47,337 bases of DNA from Chitinophagales bacterium (lineage in GTDB: Bacteria; Bacteroidota; Bacteroidia; Chitinophagales; CAIODY01): positions 1 to 47,337 of the forward strand of contig JAPJNH010000071.1 of NCBI GenBank assembly GCA_026461075.1, written 5' to 3'. The notes under the pieces are model-generated. The model did not search any database. It was not told where the DNA came from and was given only the letters and a program-made list of their open reading frames with translations. Both the position numbers and the translations under genes were made by a program. Shown piece after piece: positions 34,833 through 43,605 of this stretch (within the stretch, counting starts at the first letter, position 1; each line of letters opens with the position of its first letter).

Positions 34833-36173
34833 GTGGCTAAACGATTTGTCATATTAGGAGCAGGAGAGAGCGGTATCGGTACTGCAATCTTAGCACAGCA
34901 AAAAGGTTTCGACGTTTTTGTGAGTGATAGCAAGGCTATTGTTCCTTTCTATCGTGAGCAATTGATAGCAAACGGTATTGCGTTCGAAGAAGGTAAGCAT
35001 ACGACCGAACTTATTTTGAATGCGGACGAAGTAATGAAGAGCCCTGGGATTCCTGAGAAAGTTGAAATCGTAAAAATGATTCGTGCGAAAGGAATTCAAA
35101 TTTGTTCTGAAATTGATTTCGCCTCGCGTTATACAGATGCGTTCTTAATCGGAATCACAGGTAGTAATGGTAAATCAACTACGACTACTTTAATTCATCA
35201 CTTATTGGTGAAAGGTGGCTTGAACGCAGCACTAGTAGGCAATATAGGAAAAAGCTTCGCCCTAGCGGTTGCTCAAGGTGGCTACGATTATTACGTGATT
35301 GAAGTGAGCAATTTTCAACTAGATGACATTCATACCTTCCGTCCGAATATCGCGGTATTATTAAATATTACACCAGATCATTTGGATCGCTATAATTATC
35401 AAATGGCGGGCTATGTGCATTCGAAATTCAGAATCACAGAAAATCAAACAGCAGAAGATTATTTCATCTACTGCGCTGATGATCCAGTATTGAAGGAGGA
35501 GATGCCTAAACGTAGTACGAAAGCGCAGATGATTCCTTTCTCTATCGAAACAGAAATAAGTAATGGCGCTTATTTACAAAATGAAACTTTAACCTTTAAC
35601 ATAAACCAAAAACCAAACTTTACCATGTCTATTTACGAATTATCCTTGCAAGGAAAACACAATCAGCACAATTCATTAGCTGCAGGAATCGCTGCTAATA
35701 TCGTTAATGTGCGTAACGAAATTATTCGCGAGTCAATGCGCGATTTCGAAAACTTAGAACACCGTATGGAACCGGTTTTGACGATTAAAGGAATCGACTT
35801 CATCAATGATTCTAAGGCTACGAATGTAAACTCTACTTGGTATGCTTTGGAAAGTATCAACAAGCCAGTTATTTGGATTGCAGGTGGTTTGGACAAAGGA
35901 AACGACTATACCGTACTTCAATCTTTAGTAAAGGAAAAAGTTAAAGCAATTATTTGCTTAGGAAAAGATAATCGTAAAATTCACGAAGCATTCGCACGTT
36001 ACGTAGATATGATTGGTAACACGCAAAGTGCTCACGAAGCAGTAATGATGGCTTATCACTTAGGCCAAAGTGGAGATGCTGTTTTGATGTCTCCTGCTTG
36101 TGCTAGCTTCGATCTTTTCGAAAACTACGAAGATCGTGGTCTTCAGTTTAAAGCTGCCGTTCGTTCTTTATAA
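34833..36173 (+). CDS. murD: UDP-MurNAc-L-Ala:D-Glu ligase (MurD)
   Basis: Adds D-glutamate to UDP-MurNAc-L-Ala in the cytoplasm. The 446 residues have the N-terminal Rossmann loop ILGAGESGIGTA, the ATP loop GITGSNGKSTTTT, LLNITPDHLDRY, FINDSKATNVNSTWYALE, and the C-terminal LMSPACASFDLFENYEDRG. The start is GTG, 5 nt after the mraY stop. Gene order murE-mraY-murD-ftsW is canonical. Confidence 0.97.
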   Translation: MAKRFVILGAGESGIGTAILAQQKGFDVFVSDSKAIVPFYREQLIANGIAFEEGKHTTELILNADEVMKSPGIPEKVEIVKMIRAKGIQICSEIDFASRYTDAFLIGITGSNGKSTTTTLIHHLLVKGGLNAALVGNIGKSFALAVAQGGYDYYVIEVSNFQLDDIHTFRPNIAVLLNITPDHLDRYNYQMAGYVHSKFRITENQTAEDYFIYCADDPVLKEEMPKRSTKAQMIPFSIETEISNGAYLQNETLTFNINQKPNFTMSIYELSLQGKHNQHNSLAAGIAANIVNVRNEIIRESMRDFENLEHRMEPVLTIKGIDFINDSKATNVNSTWYALESINKPVIWIAGGLDKGNDYTVLQSLVKEKVKAIICLGKDNRKIHEAFARYVDMIGNTQSAHEAVMMAYHLGQSGDAVLMSPACASFDLFENYEDRGLQFKAAVRSL

Positions 36174-36191
36174 TCAGTAACAAGTATATTC

Positions 36192-37490
36192 ATGAAAGTG
36201 CAAGATCCAATGAAAAATGTCGACCCTCGTACTTTAGTTCGCAAGACTAAAGGGGATCGCTCATTGTGGCTTATTGTGATTTTTCTTTACATGATTTCGA
36301 TGTTAGCAGTATACAGCTCCACTTCCGCGCTTGCGGTAAGAAAGCATTCAAGCACAGAAGCTTTCTTATTCGGACAAATTGGATTCGGAGTCGTAGGTTT
36401 GTTTTTTATGTGGGTCGCACACTCGATGAATTATAAGTTTTATTCTAGAGTGTCGCAGTTAGTTTTCTTCCTCGCGATTCCATTGCTCTTTTACACCTTG
36501 GTTTTTGGTTCCCATGTAAATGATGCAAGTCGATGGATAAAAATTCCGTATACCCCTTTAAGCTTTCAGCCTTCAGATATCGCTAAATTCGCCCTCTTAC
36601 TTTATCTCGCACGTTTGCTCGCCAAACGACAGGATGTCATAACGGATCTGCGTAAAGGTTTCTTCCCAGTGATTATTCCTGTACTATTGACGTTCTTTCT
36701 CATTCTTCCAGCGAATTTCTCTACCGCAGCGATTTTATTAGCTACCTGTATGATTGTGATTTTCTTTGGAAGAGCTTCCTTAAAACATATCGCAGGTTTA
36801 GTAGGCGTCATGGTAATTGCAGTGGTGTTTTTAATCGGCATCGCTAAACTAGTTGGTTACGATGGCCGTATTAGCACCTGGACTAGTCGAATAAGTAATT
36901 TCGGTTCTGCTGAGAAAAAGGAAGTATCATTTCAAACCCAGCAGGCTAATATCGCCATTGCAAACGGCTCTTGGACAGGTTTGGGTCCGGGAAATAGTAA
37001 GCAATGTAATTATTTGCCACACGCGTATAGTGATTTTATATTCGCTACCATTGTCGAAGAATACGGCATGTTAGGCGCAGCGGCAGTTATCTTCCTCTAC
37101 CTCGTTTTCTTATTCCGATGCATTAAGATTTTTAGAAAATGTAATGGCGCCTTTGGCGGATTTCTGGTTCTCGGACTGGGCTTCTCCTTAACGATACAAG
37201 CGCTCATGCATATGGCTGTAAACGTCCATCTATTCCCTGTTACAGGTATCACCTTGCCGTTTATTAGTAAGGGAGGAACCTCGTTTATTATGACCTGTAT
37301 TTCTGCAGGAATTATTTTGAGTGTCAGTCGTTATATTGAAAATCCAGAAGATTTGAATCCGGATACTATAGCCGCAGCAACAGAAAACTCCGCTCCGGTA
37401 AATACGCCTGCTGCTGCATCCGCATCTTTAGAAAATTTACCTCCGACACCTATTGCCGATGCTCCCACAAAAAGTGGTGATCCATTCTAA
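36192..37490 (+). CDS. ftsW: SEDS peptidoglycan polymerase FtsW
   Basis: A septal glycosyltransferase of the SEDS family that works with FtsI. The 432 residues hold about ten membrane helices. The conserved parts are SSTSALAV near the first helix, WIKIPYTPLSFQPSDIAK (SEDS signature), and GGTSFIMTCISAG near the last helix. A Pro/Ala-rich cytoplasmic tail of about 50 residues follows (PVNTPAAASASLENLPPTP). It is the last dcw gene here. murG, murC, ftsQ, ftsA and ftsZ do not follow. Its stop overlaps the stop of the convergent S4 gene by 4 bases. Confidence 0.95.
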   Translation: MKVQDPMKNVDPRTLVRKTKGDRSLWLIVIFLYMISMLAVYSSTSALAVRKHSSTEAFLFGQIGFGVVGLFFMWVAHSMNYKFYSRVSQLVFFLAIPLLFYTLVFGSHVNDASRWIKIPYTPLSFQPSDIAKFALLLYLARLLAKRQDVITDLRKGFFPVIIPVLLTFFLILPANFSTAAILLATCMIVIFFGRASLKHIAGLVGVMVIAVVFLIGIAKLVGYDGRISTWTSRISNFGSAEKKEVSFQTQQANIAIANGSWTGLGPGNSKQCNYLPHAYSDFIFATIVEEYGMLGAAAVIFLYLVFLFRCIKIFRKCNGAFGGFLVLGLGFSLTIQALMHMAVNVHLFPVTGITLPFISKGGTSFIMTCISAGIILSVSRYIENPEDLNPDTIAAATENSAPVNTPAAASASLENLPPTPIADAPTKSGDPF

Positions 37491-37879
37491 TCGGTAGTAT
37501 AATCATCCAAACGCCTGCGCTCCCGTTTGGTAGGCCTACCTTGTTTACTCTGCCGCTTTCCAGTGAAGAATGCAAAGGCCGATTCCAAAGGCTTTTCTGG
37601 CTTTCTAGACTCTTCCGGTGTATGATCTTGATAATGTTTGATTGCCTCCGGATACGCAACGCGTTTATCTAACAATGCCGTAACTTCTATATCCCAATCT
37701 CTCGCTTCTGTTTTGATATAATAACGATCGCCTACTTGCACATTTTTAGCTGGCTTCACCGATTGCTCTTGCCAACGTACCTTCCCTTGCTCACAGGCTG
37801 TAGCCGCCAAGGTGCGTGTTTTGAAAAGGCGTATCGCCCACAAATATTTATCGATTCTGACCTTTTGATTAGTGCTCAT
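37487..37879 (-). CDS. S4-domain RNA-binding protein (Hsp15/HslR-like)
   Basis: A 130-residue protein with an N-terminal S4 domain (VRIDKYLWAIRLFKTRTLAATACEQGKVRW, then VKPAKNVQVGD) and a basic C-terminal tail (GRPTKRERRRLDD). Hsp15 in E. coli binds stalled 50S subunits carrying peptidyl-tRNA and helps ribosome rescue. Equivalence is likely but not proven. It overlaps the 3' end of miaA by 11 nt and is its downstream neighbour. The pair links two translation functions. Confidence 0.88.
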   Translation of the reverse strand: MSTNQKVRIDKYLWAIRLFKTRTLAATACEQGKVRWQEQSVKPAKNVQVGDRYYIKTEARDWDIEVTALLDKRVAYPEAIKHYQDHTPEESRKPEKPLESAFAFFTGKRQSKQGRPTKRERRRLDDYTTD

Positions 37880-38792
37880 GCGCTTGCATTAAGTGATTGC
37901 AAATAGTGATGGCTTGTGCCACATCAGCCCCTTTTATCCAATGTACTCTTGCATCGCGTTTAAACCAAGTGATTTGTCGCTTTGCATAATTACGACTGTG
38001 TTGTTGGATGTTCTCCACTAATTTATTGCTGTCGATGCTTCCATCGAAATATTCTAACCACTCCTTATAACCCACTGTCTGTAAGGCATTCAGATGAAAA
38101 TGATCTTTTAACGCGAGCACTTCTTCTTCCAATCCATCCGCCATCATTTGCTCTACACGCTGATTGATTCTGTCATACAGCACTTCTCGATCCAGATCTA
38201 TCGCGATCTGAATCGCTTTAAAATTTCGAGGCTGGGGTTTTTGCTGTAAGAAAGAACTATAAGGTTGCTTGGTAAAACGAATCACCTCTAAGGCTCTTAA
38301 AATACGATGCGGATTGTGTGGGTCGACCTGATTTGCATAGCTAGGATCCTTTTCTGTTAATTCCTTCAAAAGCTTTTCTAGTCCGTCTTTTGCCAATTCT
38401 TTACTCAGCTCTTCCCGATAGTTTTCAGGTATGTCTGGAAAATTATCTAGTCCGTCGATTAAGGCGCGGATATAAAGTCCGGTGCCCCCACAAACGATGA
38501 CTACTTTATGTTGTTGGAATAATGTATCGAGGAGTGCCAGTGCTTCATCGGCATAAGAACCTGCGTTGACAGGGGAGTCTACGTTTCTATCTGCGATGAA
38601 ATAGTGCTTTACTGACGCAAGCTCGGCTTCGTTAGGTTGTGCCGTGCCGATAGCCATGCCTTTATAAAACTGTCTTGAATCTGCCGAAAGAACGACGCTT
38701 TCATAATGCTTGGCAAGTGCAATTGCTAAGGCCGTTTTCCCAGAAGCTGTCGGACCAGTTACAATAATCAAATAGGGTAAAGAATCCGACAC
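37869..38792 (-). CDS. miaA: tRNA dimethylallyltransferase (MiaA)
   Basis: Transfers a dimethylallyl group to A37 of tRNAs reading UNN codons. The 307 residues have the P-loop GPTASGKTALA, the SADSRQFYKGMAIGTAQP segment (catalytic Asp and substrate-tRNA contacts), GGTGLYIRAL, and KRQITWFKRDARVHWI near the C-terminus. It starts 6 nt after the pRiA4b-like gene, so that gene, miaA and the S4 gene form one operon. Confidence 0.96.
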   Translation of the reverse strand: MSDSLPYLIIVTGPTASGKTALAIALAKHYESVVLSADSRQFYKGMAIGTAQPNEAELASVKHYFIADRNVDSPVNAGSYADEALALLDTLFQQHKVVIVCGGTGLYIRALIDGLDNFPDIPENYREELSKELAKDGLEKLLKELTEKDPSYANQVDPHNPHRILRALEVIRFTKQPYSSFLQQKPQPRNFKAIQIAIDLDREVLYDRINQRVEQMMADGLEEEVLALKDHFHLNALQTVGYKEWLEYFDGSIDSNKLVENIQQHSRNYAKRQITWFKRDARVHWIKGADVAQAITICNHLMQAHEH

Positions 38793-38798
38793 GCGTAC

Positions 38799-39455
38799 TT
38801 AGTAATCGTTATAATTATCTTGATCGTAGCCGTAGCTTTCATCGTCATTGCCATAATCATCGCCACCATCATCCTCATTATCTTCTTCGTTGTCATCACT
38901 GCCATGATCGCCTACGCCGTCTTCATCAACAGGAAGACTCACTTTTCCTTTAGGACCATCTTCTTCCTCTTCGGCTCTTTCAAATCCGCCGCTCATCATG
39001 CCGTCAAACTGTAATGACTCTTCGAAGCCGAGATCGCCTTTACTCGCAATAATACTTTCTCCGTATTGCTTTGGTGCTTCACCCTCTTTACGTGCTAAAC
39101 GTGGGTATTTGTTTTCTGGTTTTTCTGTACCGATACTTAAAATCTCACAACAGAAACTCCATTCCTTTTGATAATCGTAGAGGTATAAGAATTTTTGATG
39201 TGGATCGTCGATCAGTTGTACCAAAGCTACTTTATCGAGTAGGAGAGCCCCTTCTTTTTTGTTCAATGAAATTTCTTTCCCTTTCTGCCAATTGTCATTA
39301 CTCTTGAAAAAAGAAGCTTCATGCTTATGGTCGAAGCCAAAAGCAGTGAGGATTGCTTTATGAAATTCTAGCATGCTGTTCGTTGGCAATACTTCAATAT
39401 CTCTGAAGACGGTATCATCGTCTTCCATCCAAACGCGAAATTTAAAAAGGGACAT
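38799..39455 (-). CDS. pRiA4b ORF-3-like protein with acidic tail
   Basis: A 218-residue protein. Its first 110 residues (MSLFKFRVWMEDDDTVFRDI, LEFHKAILTAFGFDHKHEASFF, LIDDPHQKFLYLYDYQKEW) match the plasmid pRiA4b ORF-3 family (IS1096 TnpR-associated domain), whose role is not known. The C-terminal 45 or so residues are almost all Asp, Glu, Asn, Gly and Tyr, so highly acidic and probably disordered. The start at 39455 is chosen because the upstream in-frame part overlaps the promoter (TATCTTTA on the minus strand at 39474-39481). It is first in the miaA operon and divergent from lpxB. Confidence 0.82.
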   Translation of the reverse strand: MSLFKFRVWMEDDDTVFRDIEVLPTNSMLEFHKAILTAFGFDHKHEASFFKSNDNWQKGKEISLNKKEGALLLDKVALVQLIDDPHQKFLYLYDYQKEWSFCCEILSIGTEKPENKYPRLARKEGEAPKQYGESIIASKGDLGFEESLQFDGMMSGGFERAEEEEDGPKGKVSLPVDEDGVGDHGSDDNEEDNEDDGGDDYGNDDESYGYDQDNYNDY

Positions 39456-39537
39456 AGCGATTATTGTATTCGGTAAAGATAATTCAAAAATCAGCTTACA
39501 AAAATGCATTCTACCCAAAAATTATTCTTTGCTTTGT

Positions 39538-40629
39538 ATGGTGAAATATTACATCATTAGCGGAGAGGCAAGTGGCGATTTGCATGGTAGTCATTTGATG
39601 CGCGCCTTACAGGAGACAGATCCTGTGGCGGAGTTCCGCATTTGGGGTGGAGAGAAGATGCAAGCCGTGGGTGGCGAACTAGTCACGCATTACCGCGATA
39701 TGGCGTTTATGGGCTTTTGGGAGGTTTTTAAGAATCTTCGCTACATCACTAAAAAGATGCGCTTTTGTAAGGAAGATATCCTGCAATACCAGCCCGATGC
39801 GGTTGTCTTGATTGATTACCCAGGCTTTAATTTAAGAATCGCTGAGTTTGCCAAAAAAGCGGGTTTTAAAGTGTTCTATTATATTTCACCACAAGTGTGG
39901 GCTTGGAAAAGTGGTCGGGTAGAAAAGATCCGAACTTCGGTAGATAGACTCTTTACTATTCTGCCTTTCGAAAAAGATTTTTTTGCCGCTCGTCACTATG
40001 ATGTAAGTTATGTCGGACATCCGCTCATTGACTTAATTCCTCCAAGAGAAAGGCCTGCGGAAAGTAATTTAATCGCGGTATTACCTGGTAGTAGAGAACA
40101 AGAGATAAAAGTGAAGTTGCCGATTATGTTGAGCTTGGCGAAAGCATTTCCGCAATATCAATTTTGGGTGGCGAAAGCACCCGGTGCAAAAGAAGAATGG
40201 TATGCTGCTTTGGAAGAGGTAAAAAACTCTCCAAACGTAGTTGTGGTCAACGACTCCACTTATGAATTGCTGTCAAAGGCTCATGCAGCCGTCGTTACAT
40301 CCGGTACGGCTACCTTAGAGACTGCACTCTTTGGGGTGCCGCAAGCGGTATGCTACAAGGGAAATCCAATCAGTTATGCGATAGGAAAGCGCGTGGTGAA
40401 GATTAAATTTATTTCACTCGTGAATTTGATTCTTAACCGTCCTTTGGTGACGGAGTTGATACAACATGATATGAATCCAAACGCCTTAAAAATCGCTTTC
40501 GAAGCTATTGTGGAGGCAGGACCAAAACGGGATGAAATTTTAGCGGCGTATAGTGAGTTGCGAATGTTGTTAGGGCAGGGTGGTGCAGCGAAACAGACGG
40601 CTAGCGAGATTTTTCGCCTACTTCATTAA
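39538..40629 (+). CDS. lpxB: Lipid-A-disaccharide synthase
   Basis: The inner-membrane GT19 transferase that joins UDP-2,3-diacylglucosamine and lipid X to make the lipid A disaccharide. The 363 residues have SGEASGDLHGSHLM at the N-terminus, YISPQVWAWKSGRVEKIR, YVGHPLIDL, AVLPGSREQEI, and SGTATLETALFGVPQAVCYK. The start MVKYYIISGEASGD is the first that fits the family. A longer in-frame ORF upstream overlaps the divergent gene and is not credible. Presence implies a Gram-negative outer membrane with lipid A. Confidence 0.95.
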   Translation: MVKYYIISGEASGDLHGSHLMRALQETDPVAEFRIWGGEKMQAVGGELVTHYRDMAFMGFWEVFKNLRYITKKMRFCKEDILQYQPDAVVLIDYPGFNLRIAEFAKKAGFKVFYYISPQVWAWKSGRVEKIRTSVDRLFTILPFEKDFFAARHYDVSYVGHPLIDLIPPRERPAESNLIAVLPGSREQEIKVKLPIMLSLAKAFPQYQFWVAKAPGAKEEWYAALEEVKNSPNVVVVNDSTYELLSKAHAAVVTSGTATLETALFGVPQAVCYKGNPISYAIGKRVVKIKFISLVNLILNRPLVTELIQHDMNPNALKIAFEAIVEAGPKRDEILAAYSELRMLLGQGGAAKQTASEIFRLLH

Positions 40630-40666
40630 ACAATCTCCTCTTGCAGGTGTAGAAGTCGGTATGGAA

Positions 40667-40696
40667 TTGACAAGAGACAAACGTATTTTTAGTTTG
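40667..40696 (+). promoter_or_regulatory. Promoter of OmpA-family gene (TTG, 20 nt, TAGTTTG)
   Basis: TTG at 40667-40669 and TAGTTTG at 40690-40696 are separated by 20 nt, the Bacteroidota -33/-7 layout with a one-base-short -7 box. The ATG is 14 nt downstream. This is the best two-part promoter I see in the window. Confidence 0.5.
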
Positions 40697-40710
40697 CAAA
40701 ATTCTGTTTT

Positions 40711-41691
40711 ATGAAACGTGGATCTATTCTTATGCTCGTTGCGGCAAGTGTCTATTTAAGTGCTTGTGTATCGCAAAAGAAATTCAATGCTACAGCGAAT
40801 GAGTTGAAACAAATCAAGGAGCAAGTCGCAGGACTGAACGCGGGTTCGTTGAATTGCGAAGAGGAAAAGAAACGTACCATCGCAAGAATGGATGTCTTGC
40901 AACAGCATCTAGAAACATTACTTGACGATTCTGCAAAGACACATGCGGCTTACGATAAGGTGTCTGCTGATTTCACCGCCTTAGAGGCAGATAATGAACG
41001 TTTATTGAAAGAGAAGAATGATTGGTTGGCCTCTGCTGGTGAAAAGTTGAAACAATGGAATGATGATTTGCAGAAAAAACAAATTGAATTAGATAAGAAG
41101 CAAGGAGAGTTAGAAAATAAGGAGCTAAGCATTAATGCGCTTACTAACGATGTTAAAATGCGTTCACAACGTCTTCGTGAGTTACAATCGCAAATCAATG
41201 CAAAGGATTCTATCATGAACGCTTTGCGTCGTAAAATCGAACTTGCGTTACAAGGCTTTGATAATTCAGAACTAACGATTGAACGTCGTAATGGAAAAGT
41301 ATATGTGAGCATGTCGGAGAAATTATTGTTCGCTTCTGGCTCTGCTGAAATCGATGTCAAAGGAAAAGAAGCCTTGCGTAAGTTAGCAGAGGTATTAACG
41401 AAGAATCCAGATATTCAAATTACGGTAGAAGGGCATACCGACAATGCTGAGTTACGTAGTCCTAGCTATCCGCGTAATAACTGGGATCTTTCTGTATTGC
41501 GTTCTACAACGATCATTCGTGTGTTGACGGAAGGTAAGCTCGACCCTGCACGTATCACAGCGGCTGGTCATGGTGAATACTTCCCAATCGCCGATAATAA
41601 AACTAAAGACGGTCGGGCTAAAAATCGCCGCACCGAAATTATCCTTACGCCTAATCTCGACGAGATTCAGAAGTTGATTGATCAGAATTAA
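40711..41691 (+). CDS. OmpA-family lipoprotein with coiled coil
   Basis: A 326-residue outer-membrane or periplasmic protein. A lipoprotein signal ends in the lipobox LSAC (Cys19). A long coiled coil follows (about residues 25-185), then a C-terminal OmpA/MotB peptidoglycan-binding domain (about 200-315) with LLFASGSAEIDVKGKEAL, VEGHTDNAEL, NWDLSVLRS and AAGHGEYFPI-NRRTEI, which carry the Asp and Arg that bind diaminopimelate. It probably ties the outer membrane to the wall. Its own promoter is visible, with a hairpin terminator after the stop. Confidence 0.9.
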   Translation: MKRGSILMLVAASVYLSACVSQKKFNATANELKQIKEQVAGLNAGSLNCEEEKKRTIARMDVLQQHLETLLDDSAKTHAAYDKVSADFTALEADNERLLKEKNDWLASAGEKLKQWNDDLQKKQIELDKKQGELENKELSINALTNDVKMRSQRLRELQSQINAKDSIMNALRRKIELALQGFDNSELTIERRNGKVYVSMSEKLLFASGSAEIDVKGKEALRKLAEVLTKNPDIQITVEGHTDNAELRSPSYPRNNWDLSVLRSTTIIRVLTEGKLDPARITAAGHGEYFPIADNKTKDGRAKNRRTEIILTPNLDEIQKLIDQN

Positions 41692-41698
41692 TTGGTTA

Positions 41699-41714
41699 TC
41701 CCGAATGTTCGGGA
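41699..41714. repeat. Palindromic repeat TCCCGAATGTTCGGGA
   Basis: A copy of the intergenic palindrome TCCCGAA-NN-TTCGGGA. The arms pair perfectly and the central TG does not. Further copies are at 47240 and 47324. Confidence 0.5.
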
Positions 41715-41729
41715 GGGAAAGGTTAATGG

Positions 41730-41763
41730 TTTGGTTCGTGAGACACGAACCAAAACGATTTTT
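41730..41763 (+). terminator. Intrinsic terminator of the OmpA-family gene
   Basis: An 11-bp perfect stem (TTTGGTTCGTG with CACGAACCAAA) with a 3-nt AGA loop, then TTTTT after 4 nt. It sits 38 nt after the stop of the OmpA-family gene and reads on the plus strand. Confidence 0.55.
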
Positions 41764-41777
41764 AATCCTTCATTATT

Positions 41778-41798
41778 AATCTTTAATTATTAATTATT
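41778..41798 (+). repeat. AT-rich intergenic repeat, copy 3
   Basis: AATCTTTAATTATTAATTATT, a family member, next to the 3' end of the CHU_C gene. Confidence 0.5.
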
Positions 41799-41810
41799 CA
41801 TCATTCATCA

Positions 41811-43595
41811 TCAATAAATGACCATCACGTTCCCTTGCTGATGATAGTTGCGGCCGTTGGGCTTTGTATAGCTTAAGATATAGGTATAATCGCCGGCAGG
41901 GACAAATTCTCCGTTGAACTTGCCATCCCAATTTTCTAAATAATTGGTGGATTGAAAGATCACTTTTCCATAACGGTTATAAATACTCAAATTGTATTCG
42001 CTAAAATCAGGAAAGGTTAAAACAGGTCGGAAGGCATTGCTGTTTCCTTTAGGGAAAATCGAATTCGGGAAAAATACTTCCGTGATTGGACTGCCACACC
42101 ATTTATTAGAAATTGAAGCGAAAGCCGTATTGAAAGGGTTTTGCGGACTATGATAAAAATAGCGGATGGTATAACACAACTCGTCTTCGTTCTGTCCGAA
42201 GGCGCTGATATCGTCGTTAAAGGAATTGCAGGGAGCCAAGCAAGTATTAATCACTACGGCAGGCCCATTGGCAGCGCTACGTAAGACATGTATCGAATCC
42301 AATAGCATCGAGTCGAGCGCCACATCACTCCATTGTAAATGATTAATATTGTCCGAGGTAGTATAGCCCTCTAGTATTCCATTCAGACAATGCGTGCCAT
42401 AAAAGGCCTGTCCACAGCTATCGTAGGCGATGATTAAATAGTTGTTTTCTTCTTTTACACTCGCTCCGTTATGTGAATAGCTATACGAATTACTCGTACC
42501 CGGAACTGCATTCACCGTGGCAAGCGAGGAATAACTAGTGCTTTGTTTTGTCTTGTGAAGGATTTTGAATTGCGCTAAATCCGCTAGTGGATCCGCTTTC
42601 CAAGAAATTATAATTGCACTTTGGTTATTATTCACGGAGCAAGAGACTGCTTGATTATAGAGCGGCGCTTGTACATTGCTGATTGTCTGGCAAATGATAT
42701 TCGAAATAGAAGAGTCGATAGCGCCCGTTTCGATGGCATGTACCTCAAAGCACCACTGCTCACCGTCGTTTACATGAAAGGTAAACTTGTTTGTGTTTGC
42801 GTTGAGCGTACCTAAATGTTGTAAAGGACCTGCATTCAGGCTGCCGAATACGCGATACTTAGCTACGCCTGCAGGCCAGTTTTTATACGCGTTCCACGTA
42901 AGACTCACCGTTTGCGCACAACGATCCTGCGCTCCTTTTAAAAGGATAGTGTTTTGTGGAAACAGATTGAACACGCCTAAGGTATTACAATGATCCATCG
43001 CGGCGATGGTATACGCAAAGCTATTAAGCGTTGGATTTCTGCCAGGACTATTGTCGGTATACGTTGTGTTTGTAAGACCGTAAATCGTGTCTATAATATG
43101 ATTACCACTAAGATCGACATAGTACAAAACATAGGCATACGTTTCAGGAGAAACAGAAGGAGCCCAGTTGATGGTGGTGCTCGAACCATTCACAGTTACA
43201 TGATTGATAAGCGGCGCCACAGGATCTCGATTGTCCAAGGTATCGCTATAGGCATAGCTGAACACGCCTCCGCAATCGCAAACTGTTTCTACATAATAGA
43301 AATAGGTATTGGCATTGCCATTCGCATTGATATGTGTGAAGCTATTCGCATTGGCTTGATTGAGTGTCGGTGCAGGTCCGAATAAAGTATAGGGTCCGGA
43401 TTTTGTAGTAGCGTAATAGATATTATAGCCTACGAAGGTGCAGCCCGGACAAGCACTGGCAGGCGGACGTAAGGTGAGTAATACATCGCCATTCAATTGG
43501 TTGTTGACACAGAGTAGCGTGTCGAACTGCGCTTGAGAGAAGCCCATCGTGCGCAGCATTAGGAACAGACTACAAAAGAATAAGCGCAGCTTCAT
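41811..43595 (-). CDS. Secreted protein with gliding-motility-associated C-terminal (CHU_C, T9SS type B) domain
   Basis: A 594-residue surface protein. The signal peptide is MKLRLFFCSLFLMLRTMGFS, with AQA following. Several fibronectin-III-like beta domains are suggested by repeats such as VSLTWNAYKNWPAGVAKYRVFGS and IIISWKADPLADLAQFKIL. The C-terminal 85 residues are a CHU_C domain (FFPNSIFPKGNSNAFRP, YNLSIYNRYGKVIFQS, NWDGKFNGEFVPAGDYTYIL), which directs T9SS export and binding to the cell surface. Role: probably adhesin or structural. It starts 10 nt after the M16 gene, so they share a transcript. Confidence 0.87.
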   Translation of the reverse strand: MKLRLFFCSLFLMLRTMGFSQAQFDTLLCVNNQLNGDVLLTLRPPASACPGCTFVGYNIYYATTKSGPYTLFGPAPTLNQANANSFTHINANGNANTYFYYVETVCDCGGVFSYAYSDTLDNRDPVAPLINHVTVNGSSTTINWAPSVSPETYAYVLYYVDLSGNHIIDTIYGLTNTTYTDNSPGRNPTLNSFAYTIAAMDHCNTLGVFNLFPQNTILLKGAQDRCAQTVSLTWNAYKNWPAGVAKYRVFGSLNAGPLQHLGTLNANTNKFTFHVNDGEQWCFEVHAIETGAIDSSISNIICQTISNVQAPLYNQAVSCSVNNNQSAIIISWKADPLADLAQFKILHKTKQSTSYSSLATVNAVPGTSNSYSYSHNGASVKEENNYLIIAYDSCGQAFYGTHCLNGILEGYTTSDNINHLQWSDVALDSMLLDSIHVLRSAANGPAVVINTCLAPCNSFNDDISAFGQNEDELCYTIRYFYHSPQNPFNTAFASISNKWCGSPITEVFFPNSIFPKGNSNAFRPVLTFPDFSEYNLSIYNRYGKVIFQSTNYLENWDGKFNGEFVPAGDYTYILSYTKPNGRNYHQQGNVMVIY

Positions 43596-43605
43596 AGTTT
43601 TAATT

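Noticed and set aside
38799-39455. pRiA4b/IS1096-type domain as evidence of a mobile element
   Set aside because: There is no transposase, terminal inverted repeat or target duplication around it, and it sits tightly in an operon with miaA.
39373-39537. Upstream extension of lpxB
   Set aside because: It overlaps the start of the divergent pRiA4b-like gene and does not look like LpxB; family similarity begins at MVKYYIISGEASGD.
42990-43385. 131-codon plus-strand frame inside the CHU_C gene
   Set aside because: It is antisense to a well-supported coding region and its composition (many Arg/Ile) is typical of a shadow frame.
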